Origin: Planctomycetales bacterium
GTDB taxonomy: Bacteria; Planctomycetota; Planctomycetia; Pirellulales; UBA7805
Direction: 5' to 3'
DNA: 13,232 nucleotides
Assembly (NCBI GenBank): GCA_011772275.1
Contig: WVZU01000370.1
Span: forward strand, 1-13,232
Shown here: positions 6,730 to 13,232 of the stretch, in pieces
How positions within the stretch are numbered: the stretch's first letter is position 1
Layout of the letters: each line of letters starts with the position of its first letter
Position numbers and translations under genes: made by a program
The notes under the pieces: model-generated
Database searches by the model: none
What the model saw: the letters and a program-made list of their open reading frames with translations, nothing else
What the model was told of the DNA's origin: nothing

Positions 6730-7743
6730 TCACAAAAAACTGGTAAACTTTAACTGTCGAGCCGCTTCTTCCGGCGCAATCGGATTAATGCAACAGCCGG
6801 TCGCCCATTCGAAGCCTGCCCAGGTCGTAATTCGCGGAAAAACCACTACCCGCCAGTGATAACTGGCATGAACGGTCAAGTCAAAGGGGGCCGATTGGAC
6901 CAGGTAGTTGTAGTCGGGTCGATCGAGCACCTGATCCATTTGGCTTAACAGCTTCCCCAGCATTGCCGCCAGTTCCATTGCCTGCGCGTCGGACAATTCA
7001 TCGAATGCGCTACTGTGGGTTCGAGGCGTGATCCAGGTTTGGTAGGGACTGAAAGAAGCGTAGGGGCAGTAAGCGACAAACTGGTCGGACCGTGCCACCA
7101 CACGCGTGTCCTGGCTGCATTCCTGCTCGATCATCTGGCAAAAAATGCACGCTCGCTGCGACTGGTAATAGGCTGCCGCACAGCGAAGCTCTTGTTCAGT
7201 CTGGGTTGGCAGCAGCGACATGCCAACCATTTGGCTGTGCAAGTGTTCGATGGTCGCGCCGGCCTGCGGACCGACGTTCTTGAAGATCAAGCCGTACACA
7301 AGCTGGTCGTCGCGTCGCGCCACCCCAAGGCGATGACGGTACGTGAGGATTACCTCGCGTAATTCTTCGGTGGTCAGCTGCGATGTGCGTGTGGCATGAC
7401 GCGGCGATTCGATAATCACCTCGTGGATGCCGGTGGCGGGCTGGCTGGCAAACAGCTTCTCGCCGGCCGGCAGACCTCTGGCAGCCGTGGCCTGCAGGAT
7501 GGGATACTTGTTCGGCACCACACGGACCCGCCAGCCGGGCCCGTCAGCTGGCGACCCTTCCGGGCGCAATGCCAGCACTTCCCCCGGCGTCGATCCTTCG
7601 TGCCCCCGGCAGAAGGGGCACGGCCGGTCGGTGCGACGACTGCCCGCCGCGGTGAAATCCTGGGGACGCTTCGCTCGATTTTCGGCAATAATCACCCAGC
7701 GATCGCTGAGCGGATCGTGGCGGAGGTCGGGCATGCCGGACAT
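6730..7743 (-). CDS. galT: GalT-like nucleotidyltransferase (HIT superfamily)
   Basis: This 337-residue protein belongs to the galactose-1-phosphate uridylyltransferase family. GalT swaps UMP between UDP-glucose and galactose-1-phosphate through a uridylyl-histidine in the Leloir pathway. CPFC (Cys42, Cys45) and His115 in ESPRHA fit the metal site. The active site is HLHSQ (167-171), with His169 expected to carry the nucleotide. A second CIFC pair lies at 199-202. The C-terminal stretch HWRVVVFPRITTWAGFEW is standard for the family. The AGATIEHLHSQ context also resembles the plant ADP-glucose phosphorylase branch, and the next gene is an alpha-glucan enzyme, so the true donor may be an ADP- or UDP-sugar. 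The start at 7743 is tentative; ATG 7734 is an alternative and neither has a clear SD. It is probably co-transcribed with the GH57 gene. Confidence 0.88.
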   Translation of the reverse strand: MSGMPDLRHDPLSDRWVIIAENRAKRPQDFTAAGSRRTDRPCPFCRGHEGSTPGEVLALRPEGSPADGPGWRVRVVPNKYPILQATAARGLPAGEKLFASQPATGIHEVIIESPRHATRTSQLTTEELREVILTYRHRLGVARRDDQLVYGLIFKNVGPQAGATIEHLHSQMVGMSLLPTQTEQELRCAAAYYQSQRACIFCQMIEQECSQDTRVVARSDQFVAYCPYASFSPYQTWITPRTHSSAFDELSDAQAMELAAMLGKLLSQMDQVLDRPDYNYLVQSAPFDLTVHASYHWRVVVFPRITTWAGFEWATGCCINPIAPEEAARQLKFTSFL

Positions 7744-7826
7744 TGTTCTGCCGGGGAGGACCCGGAGTCAACCGGAATCGGCCCCACGCCGCTCGATCCC
7801 ATCTCTCCCTCCCCGCGGCGGAGTTG

Positions 7827-7855
7827 TTGTCCTGAAATTCAACTCACGCTAGACT
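7827..7855 (+). promoter_or_regulatory. Candidate sigma-70-type promoter for the M16-mur genes
   Basis: TTGTCC (7827-7832) and TAGACT (7850-7855) are separated by exactly 17 nt, the ideal spacing, in the divergent region between the minus-strand galT-like gene and the + strand peptidase genes. The hexamers match consensus only partly (3 of 6 and 4 of 6). If used, transcription would start near 7862, giving a leader of about 95 nt before the ATG at 7957. Confidence 0.4.
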
Positions 7856-7956
7856 TTTTGCTGGATCCCGCCACCTCCCCAGAAAAGTTCGACCCACCAC
7901 CACCGCTGGGCTTGCCACCAGCACCACCTGAACGACAGCGAAGCTGTGGGAAATTG

Positions 7957-9207
7957 ATGCCCGTTCATTGTCACACGTTCCAGAACGGATTGACGCTGGT
8001 GGCTGAGCCCATGATGTGGCTGGAGTCCGTGGCGTTCACTTTCCTGGTCCCCGTGGGCGCGGTCTACGACACGGCGGAACGCAGCGGGTTGAGCAACCTC
8101 ACCTGCGAGATGGCGTTGCGGGGCTGCGGAGGCAGGGACAGCCGGGAATTTATTCAGGCCCTGGAAGAATTGGGGGTCGAAGGTGGCGAGTCGGTTGGCG
8201 TTTCGCATACCAATCTGCGCGGAGCGACGTTGGCCAAAAACTTGGGGCCGGCCCTGGCGATCTACGCGGACCTGCTGCGCGACGCGACGCTGCCCGAGCT
8301 TGAATTGGAGCAGGGCCGGCATGTGGCGGTCCAGGAATTGCGATCCGTCGAAGACGATCCGGCGCACAAAGTGATGATGGAACTGCGTCGCAGCCATTAC
8401 CCCCAACCCTGGGGACAGCCTCACCAGGGAGATATGCCAGGCCTGACAACCATCACCATCGACGAGATCCGTGCCCAATACCGCAGTGGCTATCGGCCCA
8501 ATGGCACCATCCTGGGCGTGGCCGGGCGGTTTGACTGGGATCCGCTGCGGCAGACCGTTGACCGTTTGCTGGGCGACTGGGAGGCGACCGACCGCTGCGA
8601 ACCAAAGACCGGCCGGCTGCATTCCGTGCAAAAGCACTTGCACCACCAGTCCAATCAAACGCAGATCGGCATCGCGTTTCCCAGCGTGCCTTACAGCCAT
8701 CCCGATTATTTCCAGGCCTGGGGAGCCGTGGGGGTGTTGAGCGACGGGTCCAGCTCGCGCTTGTTCCGCGAGGTCCGCGAAAAACGGGGTCTCTGTTACG
8801 CCGTCAGCGCCTCAACGCGTTCCCTCAAAAGGCTGGGAAGCGTCTTCGGCTATGCCGGTACGACCAGCAACCGCGCTCAAGAGACCCTCAATGTTATGCT
8901 GGAAGAAATGCAAAAGTTGGGCGATGGGATCGAGATTGTCGAACTGAATCGGCTGAAGGCCCGGATGAAAAGTTCCCTCATCATGGCTCAAGAATCTTCC
9001 CTGGCCCGCAGCGGTGCGATTGCCCGCGACTGGTACTATCTGGAGCGCGTCCGGACCTTGGACGAAATTGGTCGCCTGGTGGACGAACTGACACCCGACA
9101 GTATTAACGCTTATCTGACCGACAATCGCCCGTCCCGGTTTACCGTGGTCACCCTGGGCCCACATCCCCTGGAGATACCGCGTGAAATTTCGTCAGCAAC
9201 AACTTGA
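7957..9207 (+). CDS. M16-family protein, non-catalytic subunit
   Basis: This 416-residue protein has the two-domain fold pattern of M16 (pitrilysin/processing peptidase) zinc peptidases. The metal motif HxxEH is lost: residues 47-51 read NLTCE, so His47, Glu50 and His51 of the paired subunit are Asn, Cys and Glu. The C-terminal substrate-binding signature is intact, SSRLFREVREKRGLCY (266-281), with the RG..Y element. This is how the beta-type, non-proteolytic partners of heterodimeric M16 enzymes look. No signal peptide is visible. ATG 7957 is chosen because the family alignment starts at about residue 7 (TFQNGLTLVAEP); the frame is open far upstream, but that part lies antisense to galT. Only a weak GGGA precedes it. 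The gene overlaps the next M16 gene by 26 nt. Confidence 0.87.
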   Translation: MPVHCHTFQNGLTLVAEPMMWLESVAFTFLVPVGAVYDTAERSGLSNLTCEMALRGCGGRDSREFIQALEELGVEGGESVGVSHTNLRGATLAKNLGPALAIYADLLRDATLPELELEQGRHVAVQELRSVEDDPAHKVMMELRRSHYPQPWGQPHQGDMPGLTTITIDEIRAQYRSGYRPNGTILGVAGRFDWDPLRQTVDRLLGDWEATDRCEPKTGRLHSVQKHLHHQSNQTQIGIAFPSVPYSHPDYFQAWGAVGVLSDGSSSRLFREVREKRGLCYAVSASTRSLKRLGSVFGYAGTTSNRAQETLNVMLEEMQKLGDGIEIVELNRLKARMKSSLIMAQESSLARSGAIARDWYYLERVRTLDEIGRLVDELTPDSINAYLTDNRPSRFTVVTLGPHPLEIPREISSATT

Positions 9208-10420
9208 TAACGGTCTCCAGATCGTGGCCGAATGTAACCCGCAGGCGTACACCGCCGCGGTCTGTTTTATGGTCCGCACCGGCGCTCGTGACGAAACCCC
9301 AGAGGTGGCCGGGGTAAGCCACTTCCTGGAACATATGGTTTTTAAAGGTACCCCCACACGCAGCGCAGACGATGTCAATCAGCGTTTCGACGACTTGGGC
9401 GCCGAGCACAATGCCTGGACTACCAAGGAACACACCGCCTACTACGCGGTGATGCTGCCGGAGTATCAGGAAGAGATTGTCGAACTGTGGGCGGATGTCA
9501 TGAGGCCGTCGCTGCGCGAGGAAGATTTCGAAACCGAAAAACAAGTGATTATCGAAGAAATTCGCATGTACGAAGATCAGCCGCCATTTTGCGCGGATGA
9601 ACGATGCGAGAAAAATTTCTTTGGCAGCCATCCCCTGGGTAACAGCGTCCTGGGCTCGGTAGAGACCATTCGCAACCTGGACGTCGACACCATGCGCCAA
9701 TACTTTCGCGCTCGATACAGCCCCCAAAATATGATCGTGGCAGCCGCTGGGAAGATCGATTTTGACAATCTGGTGGGGACCCTTCAACGTGAATGTGGCG
9801 ATTGGGAGCCGTTCGAAGTGCAGCGACAACTTGTGCCACCCCAGCCCCATGACGGCTTTGAGGTCGTGCAAAAGGCGACTGCCACTCAGGAATATGTGAT
9901 CGAACTGGCAACGGGGCCATCGGCCACCGATCCACGCAGATTCGCCGCCTACATGCTGGCCAACTTGCTGGGCGATGGCAGCGGCAGCCGCCTCTACTGG
10001 GAACTGCTGCACACGGGGTGTGCTGAGCAGGCGAGCCTGCACTATTACGAATACGACGGGGTCGGCGTGCTGGGGACCTGGCTGTGTTGTGAACCAGAAG
10101 ACGCTGCCGAAAACCTGCGGCGGATCCAGGAAGTTTATCGTCAAGCCGAAAAGGAAGGGTTTTCCGAAGCAGAGCTGGCACGAGCTAAAATGAAATTTAA
10201 CTCGCGGATGGTCCTGGCCAGCGAACGTCCTCAAAGCCGTATGGCCAGCGTGGGAATGAACTGGCTGCGGCGGGGCGAGTACCGCAGCGTCAAACAGGAT
10301 CTGGACGAGTACAACGCGGTCACCTTGAGGGACGTGGCCGAGGTGCTGGCCGAGTTTCCGCTGACCCGGCACAACACGATCGCCATCGGCCCCCTGGCCG
10401 ACGTCCAACCACCTGCCTAA
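9182..10420 (+). CDS. M16-family zinc peptidase, catalytic subunit
   Basis: This 412-residue M16 peptidase has an intact inverted zinc motif, HFLEH (47-51), in which His47 and His51 bind zinc and Glu50 acts as base. The third ligand is expected at the Glu pair 125-126 in VIIEEIRMYED, at about the usual spacing. The C-terminal R..Y substrate signature is degenerate: after GSGSRLY the sequence reads WELLHTGCAEQA, without the RG..Y element. It therefore probably needs the upstream protein as partner. The start is GTG 9182, inside the end of the upstream gene, with GGAG (9171-9174) 7 nt before it, which indicates translational coupling. The substrate is unknown; the family degrades peptides or trims leader sequences. 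No signal peptide is seen. murC follows after 34 nt. Confidence 0.93.
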   Translation: MKFRQQQLDNGLQIVAECNPQAYTAAVCFMVRTGARDETPEVAGVSHFLEHMVFKGTPTRSADDVNQRFDDLGAEHNAWTTKEHTAYYAVMLPEYQEEIVELWADVMRPSLREEDFETEKQVIIEEIRMYEDQPPFCADERCEKNFFGSHPLGNSVLGSVETIRNLDVDTMRQYFRARYSPQNMIVAAAGKIDFDNLVGTLQRECGDWEPFEVQRQLVPPQPHDGFEVVQKATATQEYVIELATGPSATDPRRFAAYMLANLLGDGSGSRLYWELLHTGCAEQASLHYYEYDGVGVLGTWLCCEPEDAAENLRRIQEVYRQAEKEGFSEAELARAKMKFNSRMVLASERPQSRMASVGMNWLRRGEYRSVKQDLDEYNAVTLRDVAEVLAEFPLTRHNTIAIGPLADVQPPA

Positions 10421-10454
10421 GGGTACCAGCCGACCCGTTGCTCCCAGCTAGCGA

Positions 10455-11891
10455 ATGCCCCAAGCTACCGAACTGGCCCTGCCCCGCCTGCCAACCGCCC
10501 CCCGCGTCCCCTTAAATCGCCCTGCGTGTCCAGCCGCCCGTGACGCGTATTTTGTCGGACTGGGGGGGGCGGGCATGCAAGCGCTGGCGACCGTTCTGGC
10601 CGGCCGCCACGGCCGCGTCCGCGGATCCGAACGCTCGGCCGCCTCCCGCCAAAAACTCCGCCAGCTGGGCTGGCAAGTCGATGCCGACGCGGATCACCGT
10701 CCGCTGCCGACAGACTGCCAGTTGGTGGTCTACAGCGATGCGGTCCCCCACGATCATCCCCAGCGCCAAGCCGCTCGAAGGGCAGGAATTCCCCAGCAGT
10801 CCTACGCGCGGACGCTGGGTCGCCTGATGAACGGCCGGCAGGGAATGGCCGTAGCCGGCACGCACGGCAAGTCGACGATTACCGCCATGACCGCCCAGAT
10901 CCTGACCAACGCCCAAAAAGATCCCTCCTTCGTTTGTGGGGCGGGACCGGTCGCCGGTAGCCAGACCGGCGGCCGATCTGGTGAGGGGCCCCTGCTGCTG
11001 GCCGAAGCATGCGAGTACCGGAAAAACTTTTTGCAACTGCGTCCGCACGCCGCCGTTGTCAGCGGTATCGAACTCGACCATTTCGAAACCTACCACTCGA
11101 TCCAGCAGCTGAAAAACAGCTTTGCCGCCTTCGTCCGGCAGATCGATCCGCAAGGCCTGCTGGTCCTGCCAGCAGACTGCTCTGCCGCCAGGCAGCTGCG
11201 GCAGGCCGCCGGCTGCCGGGTGGAAACGTACGGATTTGACGAACGGGCCGATTGGCGAGCCGTCCGGGTAACGACCCAAGCCGGCCGCTACGCTTTTGAG
11301 ATTATGCATAGGGACTTGTTGATCGGTCGAGCGTGTTTGCAGGTACCCGGTCGGCATAATGTGCTGAACGCCCTGGCCGCCGCGGCTCTGGCTGGCTGGG
11401 GCAAAGTTTGTGTGGCGGAGATTGTGCAGGGGTTGTGCCAATTCCGCGGTCTCCGCCGCCGCTTGCAGCCGGGGGGGACTTTCTGCGGAGTCCATCTCTG
11501 GGACGATTTCGCTCACCATCCCACCGAAGTCGCCGCTGCCCTGGCGACTTTGCGAGAAATCCATCCCAAATCGCGGTTGTGCTGTGTATTTCAACCGCAT
11601 CAGGCATCCCGAACCGCTCGACTGATGCACGAATTCGCCCGCAGCCTGCAGAACGCAGATCTCGTCGCGGTGGCGTCCATTTATCGAGCCCGCGAGGGCC
11701 GCTGGCGGCCGGGCGAGCCGACGGCAGCAGACCTGGCGGCAGCCGTCCGGAGTTACGGGACGCCAACCTTGCCGGCTCACACCTTCAAGGAAATCCAGCG
11801 GCAGTTGACCTGTTGCCCGGGCGACGTGCTGGTTACATTAGGTGCCGGTCCTGTCTGGCGGTTCCACCATGCCTTTACAAACAGAATTTGA
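10455..11891 (+). CDS. murC: UDP-N-acetylmuramate--L-alanine ligase
   Basis: MurC adds L-alanine to UDP-N-acetylmuramic acid using ATP, the first amino acid of the peptidoglycan stem peptide, in the cytoplasm. The 478-residue protein has the three Mur ligase domains. The N-terminal nucleotide fold shows FVGLGGAGMQALA (33-45). The ATP loop is GTHGKST (135-141). The Mg-binding segment is AEACEY (183-188) with IELDH further on (205-209). PGRHNVLNA (298-306) and the MurC-specific WDDFAHHPTE (349-358) follow. The EACEY variant, where many MurC proteins have EADESD, is also found in clostridial-type MurC. A 25-30 residue Pro-rich N-terminal extension precedes the fold, and no SD is visible before ATG 10455. 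The gene overlaps murB by 23 nt and follows the M16 pair by 34 nt. Confidence 0.95.
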   Translation: MPQATELALPRLPTAPRVPLNRPACPAARDAYFVGLGGAGMQALATVLAGRHGRVRGSERSAASRQKLRQLGWQVDADADHRPLPTDCQLVVYSDAVPHDHPQRQAARRAGIPQQSYARTLGRLMNGRQGMAVAGTHGKSTITAMTAQILTNAQKDPSFVCGAGPVAGSQTGGRSGEGPLLLAEACEYRKNFLQLRPHAAVVSGIELDHFETYHSIQQLKNSFAAFVRQIDPQGLLVLPADCSAARQLRQAAGCRVETYGFDERADWRAVRVTTQAGRYAFEIMHRDLLIGRACLQVPGRHNVLNALAAAALAGWGKVCVAEIVQGLCQFRGLRRRLQPGGTFCGVHLWDDFAHHPTEVAAALATLREIHPKSRLCCVFQPHQASRTARLMHEFARSLQNADLVAVASIYRAREGRWRPGEPTAADLAAAVRSYGTPTLPAHTFKEIQRQLTCCPGDVLVTLGAGPVWRFHHAFTNRI

Positions 11892-12747
11892 AGATATTGT
11901 TCAGTGCGATGTGCCGATGGCCGAGCACACCTGGTTCAAGCTGGGTGGGCCGGTGGAGTATTTTGCACAACCGACCTCCATCGAACAGCTGGAAGCCCTG
12001 GTCCAGCGCTGCCGGGAGGAGGATGTCCGCCTCCGCCTGCTGGGGGGGGGCTCGAATGTGTTGGTCCGCGATGAAGGCCTCCAGGGCATGGTGGTGCAAC
12101 TGGCGGGTGACCTGTTTCAGAAAATCGAGACCCGTCCACAGCGGGTCGTTGCCGGCGGCGGGGCCAAGCTGGGTCACGTGATCTCCACGGCCGTCCGGGC
12201 TGGTTGGGGTGGCTTGGAGACGATGGTGGGCATCCCCGGCACGATTGGCGGTGCACTGCACGGGAATGCAGGAGGCCGGGGCGGCGATATCGGACAGTGG
12301 ACCTGCCAGGCGACCGTCATGACCCGCGCTGGCGAGATTCACCAGCGGCAGCGCGACGACCTGGCTTTTGGCTACCGCGAGAGCAGCCTGGACGAACTGG
12401 TAATTTTGGAAGCCCAGTTCGAATTGGAAGAAGAGGATCCAGAAGAATTAACCAAGCGGATGCAAAAACTGTGGATCATCAAAAAGGCCAACCAGCCACT
12501 GGCTCATCAAAGCGCCGGGTGCATTTTTAAAAACCCAAGAGGTATGAGTGCCGCGATGCTGATCGAACAGGCGGGCCTCAAGGGAGCACGGGTCGGACAG
12601 GTGGTTGTCAGTGAGCGGCATGCGAATTTCATGATCGCCGAACAAGGGGCAACGGCCAAAGATGTCTTGCAGCTGATCGATCAAATCCACCAGGCCGTGG
12701 CTGAACGTCTCGGAGTTGAGCTGGAAAAGGAAATCGAAATCTGGTAA
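11869..12747 (+). CDS. murB: UDP-N-acetylenolpyruvoylglucosamine reductase
   Basis: MurB is a FAD enzyme that uses NADPH to reduce UDP-GlcNAc-enolpyruvate to UDP-MurNAc, the substrate of MurC, in the cytoplasm. The 292-residue protein has the FAD-binding motifs TWFKLGG (21-27), LGGGSN (58-63) and GIPGTIGGALHGNAGG (121-136). YRES (169-172) carries the conserved Arg. SAGCIFKNP (215-223) holds the proton-donor position, which here is Cys218 instead of the usual Ser. The conserved C-terminal Glu lies in ELEKE (284-288). Overall length and the short region between YRES and SAG fit the type II (loop-less) MurB group. The start is ATG 11869, which overlaps the murC end by 23 nt and suggests coupling; a GTG at 11842 in frame is less likely. 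Confidence 0.95.
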   Translation: MPLQTEFEDIVQCDVPMAEHTWFKLGGPVEYFAQPTSIEQLEALVQRCREEDVRLRLLGGGSNVLVRDEGLQGMVVQLAGDLFQKIETRPQRVVAGGGAKLGHVISTAVRAGWGGLETMVGIPGTIGGALHGNAGGRGGDIGQWTCQATVMTRAGEIHQRQRDDLAFGYRESSLDELVILEAQFELEEEDPEELTKRMQKLWIIKKANQPLAHQSAGCIFKNPRGMSAAMLIEQAGLKGARVGQVVVSERHANFMIAEQGATAKDVLQLIDQIHQAVAERLGVELEKEIEIW

Positions 12748-12754
12748 ATCCCAT

Positions 12755-12786
12755 CCAGCCTGCCTCGTCCCGCGAGGTCTTGCTGG
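12755..12786. repeat. Stem-loop just after murB
   Basis: The inner stem CCTCG (12763-12767) pairs with CGAGG (12773-12777) around a 5-base loop. The outer stem CCAGC (12755-12759) pairs with GCTGG (12782-12786). It starts 8 nt after the murB stop and could partly terminate or stabilise the mur transcript before ddl. There is no T-run, so an intrinsic terminator is not proven. Confidence 0.4.
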
Positions 12787-12839
12787 TTACCTACGGCCCA
12801 CCAGCCCGGATGTCGCACCTATTGGGTGGCAGGCGTTCC

Positions 12840-12868
12840 GCGGTGTGGGCCCTGCCCACCCACGCCGC
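12840..12868. repeat. 10-bp inverted repeat upstream of ddl
   Basis: GCGGTGTGGG (12840-12849) pairs with CCCACGCCGC (12859-12868) over 10 bp with one G-U wobble and a 9-base loop that itself contains CCCTGCCCA. It lies in the 166-nt murB-ddl gap and is followed by a run of C, not T. It is a possible dispersed palindromic repeat or leader hairpin. Confidence 0.45.
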
Positions 12869-12900
12869 TCGATACCCCCCCCTCACACTCATCGGTTATC

Positions 12901-12907
12901 AAGGAGG
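12901..12907 (+). promoter_or_regulatory. Strong Shine-Dalgarno site of ddl
   Basis: AAGGAGG is a perfect anti-SD match 6 nt before ATG 12914 and decides that start. Most other genes in the window have weak or no SD. Confidence 0.9.
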
Positions 12908-12913
12908 ATACCC

Positions 12914-13232
12914 ATGTGCTTGTATCCCTTCGATTTCGAGGCGGCGGAAAATACGCTGTACGACATCGCCGTGCTGGCCGGAGGGGATTCGGCCGAACGG
13001 GAGGTGAGTCTTGCCAGTGGACGGCGGGTGGCGGCCGCCCTGCAAGAATTTGGGCATCAGGTCGCTCTGTTCGACCCGGAAGATACGAGTCTGTTCGATA
13101 TCAACTGGAACGAGTTTGACGTCTGTTTCATCGCGTTGCATGGCGGAGCAGGTGAGGATGGCCGCATTCAGGTCCAACTGGAAGAAGTGTGCGTGCCGTA
13201 CACCGGCAGCGGACCCGCCGCGTCCCGCCTGG
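12914..13232 (+). CDS. ddl: D-alanine--D-alanine ligase, N-terminal part (runs off the window)
   Basis: Ddl joins two D-alanines with ATP to make the dipeptide that ends the peptidoglycan stem peptide. The first 106 codons are present and the frame is open at the right edge, so the ATP-grasp core is outside the window. The N-terminal domain signature IAVLAGGDSAEREVSLASG (18-36) matches Ddl, with Glu28 at the position of E. coli DdlB Glu15. ALHGGAGEDGRIQ (74-86) and VPYTGSG (94-100) are also diagnostic. The N-terminus has about 13 more residues than DdlB before the first strand. It lies 166 nt after murB on the same strand, completing a murC-murB-ddl order like that of dcw clusters. The strong SD suggests independent, efficient translation. 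Confidence 0.93.
   Translation, partial: MCLYPFDFEAAENTLYDIAVLAGGDSAEREVSLASGRRVAAALQEFGHQVALFDPEDTSLFDINWNEFDVCFIALHGGAGEDGRIQVQLEEVCVPYTGSGPAASRL

Noticed and set aside
7710..7775. TTGACT on the minus strand as the galT -35 box
   Set aside because: At 17-nt spacing the -10 box would overlap the start codon and has poor sequence.
7396..7956. N-terminal extension of the first M16 frame by 187 codons
   Set aside because: It runs antisense to the galT-like gene and through the divergent promoter region; homology to M16 begins only after 7957.
9149..10408. Minus-strand open frame of 419 codons opposite the catalytic M16 gene
   Set aside because: Shadow frame: the opposite strand has the HFLEH zinc motif and full M16 pattern, and this translation has no recognisable domain.
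10512..11780. Minus-strand open frame of 422 codons opposite murC
   Set aside because: Shadow of murC, which has every Mur ligase motif on the + strand.

Overview
The window most likely comes from a planctomycete, probably of the Pirellulales type. Pointers are a DUF1559 pseudopilin-like protein with both its prepilin signal and its H-X9-DG motif, a lineage-style MurC, a GC-rich genome, and Shine-Dalgarno sites that are weak or absent in front of most genes. The taxonomic call is inference from gene content; no marker RNA is present.

Layout, left to right. Positions 1-310 are intergenic and hold several small palindromes. A complete cobalamin (B12) riboswitch follows on the + strand (311-493). 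Downstream lie the DUF1559 protein (651-1445) and a class I SAM-dependent methyltransferase (1508-2287). A structured spacer with a long imperfect inverted repeat (2302-2398) leads to a divergent shikimate dehydrogenase (2557-3411), followed 3 nt later by bioD (3415-4101). Next comes a minus-strand pair, galT-like (6730-7743) followed by a GH57 4-alpha-glucanotransferase-type enzyme (4345-6612). It converges on bioD, with a likely terminator hairpin between them. From a divergent promoter region (7744-7956) the + strand continues with two overlapping M16 peptidase-family genes (7957-9207, 9182-10420), murC (10455-11891), murB (11869-12747) and the start of ddl (12914 to the right edge, incomplete).

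How the genes work together. murC, murB and ddl are consecutive cytoplasmic steps of peptidoglycan precursor synthesis, in the order seen in dcw-type cell wall clusters. The M16 pair sits only 34 nt upstream of murC and is probably co-transcribed with it. Its two subunits have complementary defects: one lacks the zinc site, the other lacks the Arg/Tyr substrate motif. That predicts an obligate heterodimer. GH57 plus galT-like suggests alpha-glucan or sugar-1-phosphate metabolism. aroE and bioD are tightly coupled but metabolically unrelated.

The most notable signals are the B12 riboswitch placed before a secreted pseudopilin-like protein rather than a known B12 gene, the loss of the SxS shikimate-binding motif in the AroE-like protein, and the complementary M16 pair. 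Long open frames opposite the GH57, murC, M16 and aroE genes were judged to be shadows. No tRNA, rRNA, CRISPR array, insertion sequence or phage gene was seen.
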